Positions 56,901-63,075 of a stretch of 64,000 nucleotides of DNA are shown here, one piece after another. The translations under genes and the position numbers were made by a program. The stretch spans positions 124,001 through 188,000 of the forward strand of contig NZ_SRXT01000003.1 of assembly GCF_004792685.1 (NCBI RefSeq), read 5' to 3'. Within the stretch, counting starts at the first letter, position 1; every line of letters begins with the position of its first letter. The notes under the pieces were generated by a model, which saw only the letters and a list, made by a program, of their open reading frames with translations, had not been told where the DNA came from and searched no databases. The DNA comes from Sphingomonas gei (lineage in GTDB: Bacteria > Pseudomonadota > Alphaproteobacteria > Sphingomonadales > Sphingomonadaceae).

Positions 56901-59900
56901 GACTGGACCGCGGCGGACGGCTTCTACGTCGACATCTTCATCGCGGGGACTCGCGTGAACGATCGGCTCGTCAACATGCCCACCCTGTTGTCGATCATGG
57001 CCGGCACTGCCCAACCGGCGAGCTTCGCGGCACTCGCGCAAAGCGTGCGGGGGCAGATCGACAACGCCTGGGGCCTCAACACCCCCCCGACGGTGACTGC
57101 GGCGGCGGGCAATCCCGTTTCGACTTCCGAAGACACGGCCGTCCAGCTCAAGTTCGTGCTCGACGACGCGCAGACCCCGGGTGCCGGCCTGACGCTCTCC
57201 GCCACTGCGTCCGGCGGCATCTTTCAGGCGATCCAGGCCGCCGACATCACCATCGACGGCAGCGACGCGACCGGCCGCACCCGGATCCTGACGCTTCGCC
57301 CGACCGGCAATTTGCACGGCAGCGCGACCGTGACTCTGACCAGCTCGGACGGCGTCCTCAGCTCGGCCCCGCTCAACGTCAACCTCAACGTGCTCGCGGT
57401 CGCCGACAATCCCACAAAGAGCGCCAATCTCGCGGTGAGCGGCAATGGCGGCGCGACGATCCTGCTTCCCGGCACGCTTGCAGGAAGCAAGCTCGCTTTG
57501 CTCGCCGATACGGATGGATCCGAAGTCTTCGACTATGTGAAGGTCGAGAATATTCCGGTGGGGGTGGTGTTGTCCGACGGCACCAACAGCTTCACCTCGG
57601 CCGCGGGTTCGACGACGGCAACGATTACCGGCTGGAACCTCGCCACGCTACGGATCACCCCGCCGGCGGGGTCGTCGGCCGATTTCACGGTAGTGCTCAA
57701 GGCGCGCTCGCGCGAAAATCTGGCGGCCGGCTTGATCGCCGCGGGCGGGCAATATTCGAGCGAAATAGCGGTCAACATCGCGGTCAGCGTCAACGGCGCA
57801 CCCACTGCGGTGACCTTCACGCCGGTGGCGGGCGGGTTCAACGAGAATGTGGCGGGCGTCCTTGTCGGTACGCTTGGCGTCACCGATCCCGATGGCAGCG
57901 GCACCTATACGTACAAGATCGTCGGCGGCGCCGATGCCGCCAAGTTCGTCGACCCGAACGATGCTGCGGGAGTGAACCAGCTCAGCCTCGCGCCTGGCCA
58001 GTCGCTCAATTATGAGGCCGGGCCGGCGCAGGTCATCGTCCGCGTGACCGATCGCACCAACGCTGCAAGCCCGGTCACCTATCAGCAGACCATCGGCATT
58101 GCGCCGAACAACGTACCTGAAGCGCCGAGCGCGCCGAATGCGGTCAGCGGGGCGACCATCCTCGACGGCGCAACTTCGGGCGCGGTGAGTGGACTTGCGC
58201 TCTCCGCCAGCGATCCCGAGGGTGGCACGCTCTATTATGACATCGTCAGCCAGACCAGAAACTGGTTTCAGGTCAATGGCAACCAGCTTTCCCTTATCGG
58301 CGGCGCGGTAGCCGACGCCGATGTGGCGACGGGGGGAACGGGCACGGTCACCGTAGTGGTGCGCACCCGCGACGCAGGGGGCCTGGTCTCGGCCGCGAAC
58401 ACCAGCTTCGTCATCACGGTCACGCCGGTTGACGAACTGCCGGTTCTGAGCTTGCTGCAGCCTTTGGCGGTCACCGAAACGACAAGCGGCTCCTGGACGG
58501 GCGTGACGCTGAACGGCAGCGACCCCGAAGGTGCCGCCGTGACGTATGAGATCGATCCCTCGACCGGCGCCGCTGCGGCGTTCCAGATCATCGGTTCGAC
58601 GCTCAAGCTGGTCGGCGCGCTCGATTATGAGAACCGCCCCAGCGGCTTCGGCGCGCCGGTCGGTGGCATCTCGACCACTACGATCAACGTCCGCGCCAAG
58701 GTTGGGGCGCAGGTCGGCGGATGGCAGGCGGTCAATTTCCAGCTCGTCAATGTCGACGAGGCGCCGAGCGCCCCGGGCGACTTCTCGACCAGCATCACCG
58801 AGTGGACCGCGGGAGATCCGGCAAATCTGATTATCGGCACCATCGGCGGTGCCACCGATCCCGAAGGCGGCGCGATAACCTATAGCTTTGCGCAAACCAC
58901 GCAGGGCGACGCGATCAACGGCAATCCGAACGGTTGGTTCGAGCTCGTCGGCAATCAGCTGCGCTTGCGCGCGGATATTGGACAGTTTCCCAATGGCTTC
59001 AATTACGAATGGTTTGCTGCCAACGGCGTCAGCCCGGCGATCTCGGTCGGCATCGTCGCGATAGACCCTTCGGGCAAGCGCACGCTGCGCACCGCGACGA
59101 TCACCGTCGCCAACAAGAACGAGGCGCCGGTCCCTTCGGGGAGCTACCTGCTGAGCGGCGTGAGCGAGGATTCAGGCGGCGTCAACGTCGACCTCCAGGC
59201 GCTGTTCGGGAGCATCCTGGATCCCGAGGGCAATCCGCTGCACATCGTCTCCGTCACCCCCGGCACGCCGCGAGGCAGCAGCGTCACCTACAATGCCCCC
59301 AGCCAGACGCTGACCTATTGGGTCGGGTCGGGATTCCAGGGCCTTGCTGCGGGGGCAATTGATACGGACACGATCACCTATGTGGTCGCGGACAATGCGG
59401 GGCTTCAGGCGACCGGCACGATCCAAGTGAACATAACCGGGGCGAACGATGCGCCGGTGATCACCGGAATCACCTGGCTCGGAAGCTTCGGCAACGGGAT
59501 CATCGAGAACGTGCCGCTCGGCACCGTCGTCGCCACGGTGAACGTGAGCGACCCGGACAAGGCGGCCAACCTGCTCAGCCTGAGCAGCTCGGCATCGAAC
59601 CTCGCCGTCAATTGGGCCAATAACCGTTGGGAGATTTCGGTCGTCAATCCGGGCATCGACTATGAATCGAGCGCGCTTCAGGTCGGCGGCGCTACCGGAA
59701 AATATCTGCCCGTCACGATCTCCGCGAGCGACGGTGCCCTGTCGAGCTCTTACGGGTTCAACGCAAACATCGTGGATATCGTCCAGCAGGTTTGGATCCC
59801 TTCCAGCACCTATCCTTATTACCCGACGCTGAGTTCCAATTTCCACGTGGAAGCGCATGCCACGCAGGACAGCGAACTCCAGTGGGGGGGGGGCTATGAA

Positions 59901-61250
59901 ACATGGTTCAATGAGTGGGCACTGGTCGAAAATGGTACCAATCGAGTGGTGGGCTACTATTCGGAATATTACAGATACGAAAATACGACTACGAGGCGTC
60001 CTGAGACCAACGCTTTCTATGCGGACGGGTATACGGTGGTTAACGGCGGTACCAACAGTCTGGCCAATTTCGCGGTGTACTCGTCTGATGAAAATAATCA
60101 GAACTCGGTCTGGTGGTACGCTTGGCCGATCGTATTCGACCTGGGCGGCAACGGTTTCGATTTTACGTCGACCTGGGGCGGCAACATCTTCTTCGATCAG
60201 AACGCCGATGGACGACGCGATCGCACCGGATGGGTCGGCGCCGCAGATGGGATCCTGGTATTCGATCGGAACCGCAACGGTCTGATCGAGAACGGCGTCG
60301 AAATTTCTTTCGTAGGCGACAAGCCTGGTGCCACTACCGACCTGGAAGGGCTCGCGGGGCTCGACACCAACGGCGATGGAACGCTCGACGCTGCCGATTC
60401 GCGATTCGGCGAGCTCCAGGTCTGGCAGGATCTCAACCAGGATGGAGTCAGCCAGGCCGGCGAGCTGCGCTTCCTTGCCGAAATCGGCATCGCGGCAATC
60501 GACCTGCACGGCCAGCCGACCGGCCACACCGTCGAAGACGGTCTGGAGAATGTCGTGCTCAACACGACGCGCTTCGTTCGCACGGATGGAAGCGAAGGCA
60601 GGGCCGGCGACGTGGCTCTCACTTATTTCGCCGCACCCCCGCTTCCCGCGGACGCGGGCACGGGCATGGCGCCGGCCGGCAGCGAGCCTGTCTTTACCCC
60701 GACGGTTGGCGTCTCGGCGTCGGTACCTGTTGCAATTCCTCCGGCAGCACCTGCCGGGCCAAGCGTGCCCGGCGATACGATATCTCTGCCCCCGCCGCAG
60801 CAATCCGGCACTGTGGAGCCATCCCCGCCGCGCAGGGCAGGCGTGTCGAGACGCGGCACGTCCCGGTATACCGACGGGCTCGGGCGGGGCGACGTCCCTG
60901 CCGCTGCCGGCGGGATCGACGGGGTACAGTCCTCGCGCGAGGGTGATTTCTATGGGTCTGCCCACCGCCCCCGCAACGTTGATGAAGAAAGCGGGGATGA
61001 GCGCATGTGGCGGCTGAGCGGATGGGTGCCATCGAAGCGGATGTTCGACGGGGTCGCACCGGCGCTGGTCGACGTGGTCGAGGGCGCTGGGTCGACCGGC
61101 AAAGCCGGCGGCGGCCCGGATCTCGATCGCCGTGCCCTACTGATGACTCAATATATGGCGTCGTTCGGTGTGCTGGCAGGGGAGGGCGGTTCGCTGCGAA
61201 GGGACCAGCCGCAGCTTGCGTCCTTTGATTATTTTGCCTCCGGCCACTAG
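44943..61250 (+). CDS. Giant RTX protein, toxin/adhesin-like (5435 residues)
   Basis: The secreted cargo of the type I system, judged by context. In order: a zinc-protease-like motif HELNHRTGGHPG (residues 203-214); a charged helical region to about 450; Gly/Ala-rich hydrophobic segments near 455-490 and 625-681, pore-like as in HlyA; Calx-beta-like domains at about 960-1180; many calcium-binding RTX arrays (GGxGxDxLx) between 1240 and 3915, interspersed with WF-ending modules (VTVKNWFTS, IVLQDWFNP); a DUF642-like insert at about 2360-2510; a cadherin-like domain near 3106-3210; Ig/cadherin-like repeats at 4046-4940; EF-hand-like DxNxDG loops at 5060-5230; and a Pro-rich tail. The ATG follows AGGAAG. 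An adjacent HlyC homologue suggests acylation. A run of ten G lies at 59884-59893. Confidence 0.93.
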   Translation: MPTPTPAPGTAVPGSTAKYNVRTIQFVIDRFNRRTGAAIGPNGKPISVANHAAYVAWFAQAATFASANAGNVSTIEIPAATGRPAVVIFGDFGSANDRAIGEYVASIFTSADPSVSAILAPFVQTTTAIVNGQTVQVQPQSIYIALTDLAMKLPGGQVQGAGDLYSTNDGEFEVVLNKSWFGPGGFAGASDIDKAQFLYFLVHELNHRTGGHPGLGWSSTTTPINSLQDFNAWRTSGTGTVWDPTTIMGGDGKGGFKRQDPYYGVPFQAWDKLIGALHLNISAADKASIVGNNDANYNANVLNQYRHAVWLIVEDQKKKFGTPQYFLTDALIDQFVAEGAIERTKTAATTSHNLADFVESASSSAAFAKAQAAYQVIAKDKANQLNQLKQLLQTYYKGLNLTDAEIKAKLDDISVLFENVAPGEDPQERRERILRDIEAARIDEEAVQKLKQDAGIGYVLGSVLGKFIGGNNAVLSTGSSALFGTIGQNVLEAVLNGGAVITLPSGARRSVFADIGSDLVGNLESEGIGAVSSFITAQLVKSLGISGFAGEFANSVGGAVINQILTNLTRLGDAYTVVENGVTVTKHVEVFTQIGPQLVLTAATTFLANKLAHAIYSPESLGGQIGSAVGAAVAGFLDAPMLIAAFATGNPVIIGVALLASFIDTVVFSVIGGLIGSIFGGTPVAGADSVYDANKRQFVTANVYSKHGGSKSAAASLTDAVNNIYNSVIQASGGDLIHAEQVQSGNYGMRGKSYVYRPTSSRDKGTITKSFKGASGGEDLVKFGAFTGLADPDFKIVGGNIFAKRGLQGAVSLVGSWDNFNPNALLLDMQIAKDYGEYLNSRDDIDLMLGVSPNSSFSLGWLQTLVRAEELGVTRRNESDWEGGFGYFLQSLGEMSPGAVNLSLIPTYQNSLERTFSFFDADGTFLAMAGDSVDVRRIDTIVAGAGADTIDLRSGRLANQIGYTVNGHLNDDIAVSGTDFTAQAATGVSFATGDLRKTVSVAVANDGVAEATEKFLGQLSSGNGVSIIGGAAEAVIVDGTAAKPTLVVGRSYAGENDGYAVFRVSLSKAASGVVTAALTTAANGASIGIDFGAGIEVSDNGLTGWTTATALSFAAGQTQKFVRVAVLADNGVDGAGKPTNVEGNERFALTATVTAGATLIANAPDTTGVVAAAGTATIVDASMGTTPLAWIDSVTLDEATGQAIFSIARSRSGTTASLTFATADRRELAIDVAAAVDAGDGNDIVHASDRGDTLSGGAGNDTLYGGRLDDWLLGGDGDDVLNAGGAAAGTIGGNGNFLDGGAGNDILIGREGSDWLEGGAGIDTLEGGDGDDILSGGGGKGDSIRGGRGDDHYIFRTGDADGSANLADADIVRDESGLTVLQLYQAANPGTTVTTQASFMSAAVQAAFRRFGLRDWSGEHVGSIATGASTLDGRAGLGGGEDTLAFATGITIDDVRISANAAKTDLIVEITLTGEKIVLQDWFNPLNQIENIQFADGQVLRIADFDTFTLGTDGGEFIYGTNGDDFVHAGGGDDVVYLLFGNDFGNGGKGNDFVSGDPGNDIVLGMDGDDVVLGGQGSDNVSGGAGRDEVRGGTGNDIVSGGTGNDFVAGGTGNDVFKFTRGDGQDVLVDDLSNEWELVWVSGVGYQAGYASGVGADSASIFYNGVKIYDGSNTLSRMEYDITTGRLYRHKPADPARIAANSGVDTLEFGFGIDVGDIQFRLSGDDIVVGIEPKGAVDADFASLSDRIVLKEWAASSVARGSIEQFAFFASGTIDVSRTGIIGGTDSDDWGASKISAASDKGYWVTGGAGADEIVGGTYNDLLSGNGGGDWLKGGAGADILLGGAGNDILDGGAGGQFYEGTGTDALGNLVSGATAAAAGDTLVGGDGFDVASYASAAAGVTASLLNSALNTGDAALDRFSDIEGLVGSSFSDVLAGDYDANELTGGAGADQLSGNLGDDVYVFGRGDGADIVTDEYAASTETIATATGALTEPWTERVQMVGRTGTAYNFVHLIENADTGEVAYSRAFTSTSATPGIPARVAANWLADENGVVQFAVSGSLVTRTAPAGAAGDDTLFFDDIVGRTGSTATGVQSIGLANLDFAFSGADLVISIAGTSDSIKLRNFRAAGAATFDADHGVETLLLSDGESASLKGLVFGSNGVLGTAGTANDDLLVDMIAGAHTLTGGAGNDTLSGRDGNDILDGGDGNDLLAGGAGSDTLIGGLGVDTVTYFGAATGAHVNLQTAVAAGDAAGDTFSGVENLIGSDYDDVLKGDEGDNALYGNAGNDLLVGGDAGNDMLAGGSGTDTLIGAAGDDKLDGGDDNDTLTGSEDNDVLSGGAGNDILYGDLDATEGSGTGFVSLVNRIANGSFENLGDPANDAVVSGGTTTSDLPGWQTAPGTGFKVTGPAGNRRLALDGGSSNLTVSQTIEGLSAGQAVTIGFDAYNPVETSVAFEVWWNGTLVDSIAGTNTYTYSVVGSATGSNTLTFVGLGTADGIGATLDAISVVGTGGGRDTLSGGDGNDQLYGGEGADMLVGEEGDDLLRSGTGNDSLVGGHGNDQLYGGAGSDSYLVTGDGGVDTITTGGGYDNVVFGATVEGGATALAATNLWMSRSGADLVIAVRGTSTSVTVKNWFTSATATTASADAARRILVGDKAITRSDVEALFVEMQRIGANPWDAQFQAAFDTAWQPLATFTDRFVITGSAGNDSLAPDALLVGGGRFEGLAGNDTLNGTGFADVLVGGAGNDTILAGAGDDVLQYLAEAGFDAVDGGAGADTLLATADNAVIGLGSLANVEAIDGNGKANVQIQLAAGSTLNLTGVAVTGIAKILGSTGNETITGTANADVIEGGAGNDTLRGGDGNDRLSGGTGVDTLDGGAGVDTADFSSLSAGLTADLTTNLVTGGTQLAGIENLVGTSGNDVLRGSSGGNRLEGGAGNDTLQGNDGDDTLQGGLGIDSFDGGLGFDLVDYSDKTSALVLAMTGGTIDGGTETFTGIEGIIGGSAADSFTGSANADYLAGGAGNDSLDGGNGDDRLTGGTGNDLLTGGAGSDTAIFTGKRADYSINTGTFKVTDTNAADGDEGTDTYSGVEYLQFADGIVSLGVDTNNAPMLGLPGLTAQVGQDNQGFSYTIPATAFFDLDLTDTLTFTATLADGSALPAWISFTGSTFSYLAANVPAAAVGQVFTIRVTAKDGPGTGAASVASDFTLSIQSGPGATITGTAGADVLNGTARGETINANGGNDIINGSGGADLIDGGTELDRVAYTASAAAVTVDLDSGIGKGGDAEGDRLTNIEQVFGSGFNDVLLGNALDNTLLGGGGDDLLAGGAGNDTLMGEAGVDTMLGGDGIDQIYAGKTAAGAVEDVIDGGSGIDTLWLNQGAYNGVVDLGTATNIASIENLRGSTLDDALTGNEFANQIWGDAGNDALAGGSGGDTLNGDAGSDTLDGGTGNDFLYGGADDDRLMGSADADTYDGGAGIDTLDFGLSAAAVKVNLSGGAVNGVAAGRGAGGDAEGDTFAAGTIENVTGSAFADEISGSSAANVLRGGAGADVITGDAGNDDLKGEAGADQLYGGAGSDVLSGGTENDTLYGGVDNDTLNGDDGVDTLYGDDGADTLNGGGGNDILTGGLGADIVNGGSEDDTIILTLVGEDTVDGGTGTDTASFITVGTALAIDLNNAAHKLTNVENVLSGSGNDILYGSAAANRIDGGSGDDTIEGRGGADQIIGGAGIDTVTYASSAAGTAVNSAAVGGMVVGATTVATARVISLNGVRVDLVANNSSSTTALVGAVAAAGADAEGDWFNGVENLTGSGYNDQLRGTNGSSVVRGGGGDDLIYGGAGNDTLYGDAGDDVIFGEAGVDTLWGGDGIDRLFGGGESDTLYGEAGNDFLDAGDAGDALDGGLGNDTMAGGAGGDVYKFARGGGQDIIYNYDSDVPASRDAVDFFYDSANLAASIQYSDLWFAKSGKDLIVKVLGATDQVTVKDWFTNTTAGDWTAADGFYVDIFIAGTRVNDRLVNMPTLLSIMAGTAQPASFAALAQSVRGQIDNAWGLNTPPTVTAAAGNPVSTSEDTAVQLKFVLDDAQTPGAGLTLSATASGGIFQAIQAADITIDGSDATGRTRILTLRPTGNLHGSATVTLTSSDGVLSSAPLNVNLNVLAVADNPTKSANLAVSGNGGATILLPGTLAGSKLALLADTDGSEVFDYVKVENIPVGVVLSDGTNSFTSAAGSTTATITGWNLATLRITPPAGSSADFTVVLKARSRENLAAGLIAAGGQYSSEIAVNIAVSVNGAPTAVTFTPVAGGFNENVAGVLVGTLGVTDPDGSGTYTYKIVGGADAAKFVDPNDAAGVNQLSLAPGQSLNYEAGPAQVIVRVTDRTNAASPVTYQQTIGIAPNNVPEAPSAPNAVSGATILDGATSGAVSGLALSASDPEGGTLYYDIVSQTRNWFQVNGNQLSLIGGAVADADVATGGTGTVTVVVRTRDAGGLVSAANTSFVITVTPVDELPVLSLLQPLAVTETTSGSWTGVTLNGSDPEGAAVTYEIDPSTGAAAAFQIIGSTLKLVGALDYENRPSGFGAPVGGISTTTINVRAKVGAQVGGWQAVNFQLVNVDEAPSAPGDFSTSITEWTAGDPANLIIGTIGGATDPEGGAITYSFAQTTQGDAINGNPNGWFELVGNQLRLRADIGQFPNGFNYEWFAANGVSPAISVGIVAIDPSGKRTLRTATITVANKNEAPVPSGSYLLSGVSEDSGGVNVDLQALFGSILDPEGNPLHIVSVTPGTPRGSSVTYNAPSQTLTYWVGSGFQGLAAGAIDTDTITYVVADNAGLQATGTIQVNITGANDAPVITGITWLGSFGNGIIENVPLGTVVATVNVSDPDKAANLLSLSSSASNLAVNWANNRWEISVVNPGIDYESSALQVGGATGKYLPVTISASDGALSSSYGFNANIVDIVQQVWIPSSTYPYYPTLSSNFHVEAHATQDSELQWGGGYETWFNEWALVENGTNRVVGYYSEYYRYENTTTRRPETNAFYADGYTVVNGGTNSLANFAVYSSDENNQNSVWWYAWPIVFDLGGNGFDFTSTWGGNIFFDQNADGRRDRTGWVGAADGILVFDRNRNGLIENGVEISFVGDKPGATTDLEGLAGLDTNGDGTLDAADSRFGELQVWQDLNQDGVSQAGELRFLAEIGIAAIDLHGQPTGHTVEDGLENVVLNTTRFVRTDGSEGRAGDVALTYFAAPPLPADAGTGMAPAGSEPVFTPTVGVSASVPVAIPPAAPAGPSVPGDTISLPPPQQSGTVEPSPPRRAGVSRRGTSRYTDGLGRGDVPAAAGGIDGVQSSREGDFYGSAHRPRNVDEESGDERMWRLSGWVPSKRMFDGVAPALVDVVEGAGSTGKAGGGPDLDRRALLMTQYMASFGVLAGEGGSLRRDQPQLASFDYFASGH
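48640..50840 (+). repeat. RTX calcium-binding repeat arrays, group 1
   Basis: Three array blocks of GGxGxDxLx nonapeptides, for example GGAGNDTLYGG near 48712, GGTGNDIVSGG near 49720 and GGAGNDILDGG near 50472. Each block is followed by a module with FxRGDGxD or similar and a W/F-rich strand. At nucleotide level the code is a degenerate 27-base period. Such repeats fold as a calcium-bound beta-roll outside the cell. Confidence 0.9.
51480..54110 (+). repeat. RTX repeat arrays, group 2, with a carbohydrate-binding-like insert
   Basis: RTX blocks at about 51490-51990, 52480-52680, 53060-53230 and 53460-54090. The insert at about 52020-52480 (NGSFENLG near its start, then GWQTAPGTG, LTVSQTIEGL and TFVGLGTADG) resembles DUF642/galactose-binding-like beta sandwiches. 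The 'LxYFGAATGAHVNL' and 'DFSSLSAGLTADL' strands are repeated linkers between beta-rolls. Confidence 0.85.
54590..56690 (+). repeat. RTX repeat arrays, group 3 (longest run)
   Basis: About 700 residues of nearly continuous beta-roll, with several blocks separated by linkers such as VAYTASAAAVTVDLDSG and DFGLSAAAVKVNLSGG, and ending in GGAGGDVYKFARGGGQDIIYN at 56650-56715. This is the densest calcium-binding part and would drive folding after export. Confidence 0.88.
59884..59893 (+). repeat. Ten-G homopolymer tract in the RTX gene
   Basis: Ten consecutive G, coding for part of LQWGGGYETW (about residues 4981-4984). It is the longest mononucleotide run I see in the window. A one-base slip would shift the frame and lose the last roughly 450 residues. 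Confidence 0.9.
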
Positions 61251-61259
61251 GACCTAGCG

Positions 61260-61793
61260 ATGTCCGACATCGATTCCATCGGGTTCAAACCCGCGCATCA
61301 GCCGGCCGCGCCGACGGTGAGCCATCTACTGGGCGAAATGACATGGCTTCTCACCCAGTCGCCGCTGCATCGAGCGCTGGCGATCGGAGATCTCGAGTGG
61401 CTCGTGATGCCTGCGCTGATCCACCAGCAATTCTACCTCTTCCGGAACGGCGATCAGCCGGTGGGGCTCGCGCTCTGGGCCAAATGCAACGCCGAGGCCG
61501 AGCGCAAGCTGGAAGGCGGTATGATCAGCCCGGAGAACCAGTTGACGCTCGAGGAGTGGATTTCGGGCAGCGCCGTCTGGCTGGTCGATTTCATCGCGCC
61601 GTTCGCGACCACCGCCAACCGGCAACGCGAGATCATGATGGCGGACCTGATCTCCGGCCCGTTAAGTAACCAGGCGTTCAAATTCCATCAGACCGATCCT
61701 GTGACCGGCACCCGTAGCGTCCAGCAGGTCGCCGCCGACGCCGGCGAAAAGCTCAAGGCCGCCATCGAAGCAGGGGTTCGCGGTCAGGGCTGA
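61260..61793 (+). CDS. RTX toxin-activating lysine acyltransferase, HlyC family
   Basis: A 177-residue cytoplasmic acyl-ACP-dependent protein acyltransferase. HlyC transfers fatty acyl chains from acyl carrier protein to internal lysines of an RTX protoxin before export. The family pattern is unmistakable: SPLHRALAIGDLEWLVMPAL with catalytic His37, GLALWAKCNAEAERKL, and VWLVDFIAPFA with Asp110, matching the His23/Asp92 pair of HlyC. It starts 9 bases after the giant RTX stop, with AGGA upstream, so it is cotranscribed. Its presence implies that the RTX protein is acylated and perhaps membrane-active. The order (activator after structural gene) is the reverse of the hlyCABD operon. Confidence 0.93.
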   Translation: MSDIDSIGFKPAHQPAAPTVSHLLGEMTWLLTQSPLHRALAIGDLEWLVMPALIHQQFYLFRNGDQPVGLALWAKCNAEAERKLEGGMISPENQLTLEEWISGSAVWLVDFIAPFATTANRQREIMMADLISGPLSNQAFKFHQTDPVTGTRSVQQVAADAGEKLKAAIEAGVRGQG

Positions 61794-61836
61794 CCCCGGC
61801 TGCCGCCCGTTGGCTCGGCAGAGAGCAGAAATCTGG

Positions 61837-63006
61837 TCACAGATCGATCTCGCCCGCGCGGATCTTGCGGTTGCGCTCCTCGAGCTCGGCTTCGTCCGCA
61901 GGGAACAGCGTCGACATGCCGGCAGTTGCCGCACGCTCCTGGACTTGCTCGACAAAGGGGCGAAGCTCGGCTTCATATTCCTGAAACGCGGCGGTGTGAT
62001 CGTCCGGATGGCGCTGAAGCGCATCGGCCAGGCGCGCCGCGCCGATGAGAGCGATCGAGCCTCCCAGGCCGGCCACCGGGGATACGCAATATCCCGCGTC
62101 GCCGACCAGCGCGATGCGCCCCTTCGACCATGCCCGCATTCGGATCTGGTTAGCCCGGTCAAAGTAGAAGTCTCCGTCGGCATCGACGTGCGCGAGCATC
62201 TCCGGTACTTTCCAACCGAGCCCATCGAAGTGATCGTGGACGAGGCGGCGCTGCTGCGCCTTGTCGCGGAAGTCGTAGTCGATCTGCTGATCGGAACGGA
62301 ACGCGAGCGCGATGTCCGTGCGGTCGTCATAGCCGTTCAGCATCGCCGTCCGGCCGGGCACGCTGAAGAGTTGCGTGCTGTTTGCCGGAAGCAGGCCGGT
62401 CTTCGGCACCACTCGCAGGTAGAAATAGCCGCCCATATAATAAGACGCGGCATCGGAATCGGCGAACACCAGCGACCGGGTATTGGAGCGGTTGCCGTCG
62501 CATCCGAGAACCAATGCATAGTCGCCCTGCGAGCCATCGTCGAACGCGACGGACACGCGCTCCGGCCCGTCGTCCAGCTGGGCGATCGAGCGCCCGAAGT
62601 GCAGTTCGACAGCGCCGTCGACCGACGCGAACAGGATGTCGAGCAGGTCGTCCCGGTGGATCTCGTAGCGGGCCGCGGACGGATCATCCGGTCTGGACGC
62701 GGCCGTCAGCCCACCAAGGGTCGTGTCCTCTTCATCCTTGAACTCGAAGTCTCGCGGAGGGAGGGCCTTCGCCCGCACGGCTTCGATCATCTCCATGCGC
62801 GTGAGAATCCCGATCGTTTCCCCCTCGATGTCGACCGGGGTGCCGCCCCGGCGCAGGCCGCCGCTGGTCTCGATGATCGTTACCCGATAGCCGAGCCTCG
62901 TCATCCAGAAGGCGGTGGCCAGGCCTGCGAAGCCTGCGCCGCTGATCAGGACGGGGATTTTGGGGGCCGACACGGCCCCGGAATCGGAGGTTGACGGATC
63001 GATCAT
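61837..63006 (-). CDS. FAD-dependent monooxygenase (aromatic hydroxylase-like)
   Basis: A 389-residue flavoprotein of the group A monooxygenase family. The N-terminal ADP-binding motif is SGAGFAGLATAFWM (near residues 21-34), the DG-type motif is LVLGCDGNRSNTR near 165, and the second FAD motif is GRIALVGDAGYCVSPVAGLG near 293-312. It should use NAD(P)H and oxygen to hydroxylate an aromatic or polycyclic compound; TetX-like drug modification is possible. The start at 63006 follows GAGG. Divergent from a TetR gene with a palindrome between, an arrangement typical of inducible detoxification. Confidence 0.88.
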   Translation of the reverse strand: MIDPSTSDSGAVSAPKIPVLISGAGFAGLATAFWMTRLGYRVTIIETSGGLRRGGTPVDIEGETIGILTRMEMIEAVRAKALPPRDFEFKDEEDTTLGGLTAASRPDDPSAARYEIHRDDLLDILFASVDGAVELHFGRSIAQLDDGPERVSVAFDDGSQGDYALVLGCDGNRSNTRSLVFADSDAASYYMGGYFYLRVVPKTGLLPANSTQLFSVPGRTAMLNGYDDRTDIALAFRSDQQIDYDFRDKAQQRRLVHDHFDGLGWKVPEMLAHVDADGDFYFDRANQIRMRAWSKGRIALVGDAGYCVSPVAGLGGSIALIGAARLADALQRHPDDHTAAFQEYEAELRPFVEQVQERAATAGMSTLFPADEAELEERNRKIRAGEIDL

Positions 63007-63027
63007 GGAGACCTCAACTGGAATGAT

Positions 63028-63057
63028 ATGAAAGTGGACTCAGTCCATAAATATACT
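63028..63057 (+). promoter_or_regulatory. Operator and promoter of the TetR/monooxygenase pair
   Basis: A perfect 13-bp palindrome TGGACT-C-AGTCCA (63035-63047) lies in the spacer between ATGAAA (63028-63033) and TATACT (63052-63057), an 18-bp arrangement pointing at the TetR gene. Bound TetR would cover its own promoter and probably the divergent one too. Confidence 0.55.
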
Positions 63058-63075
63058 GCGTATAGAAAGCAAGCT

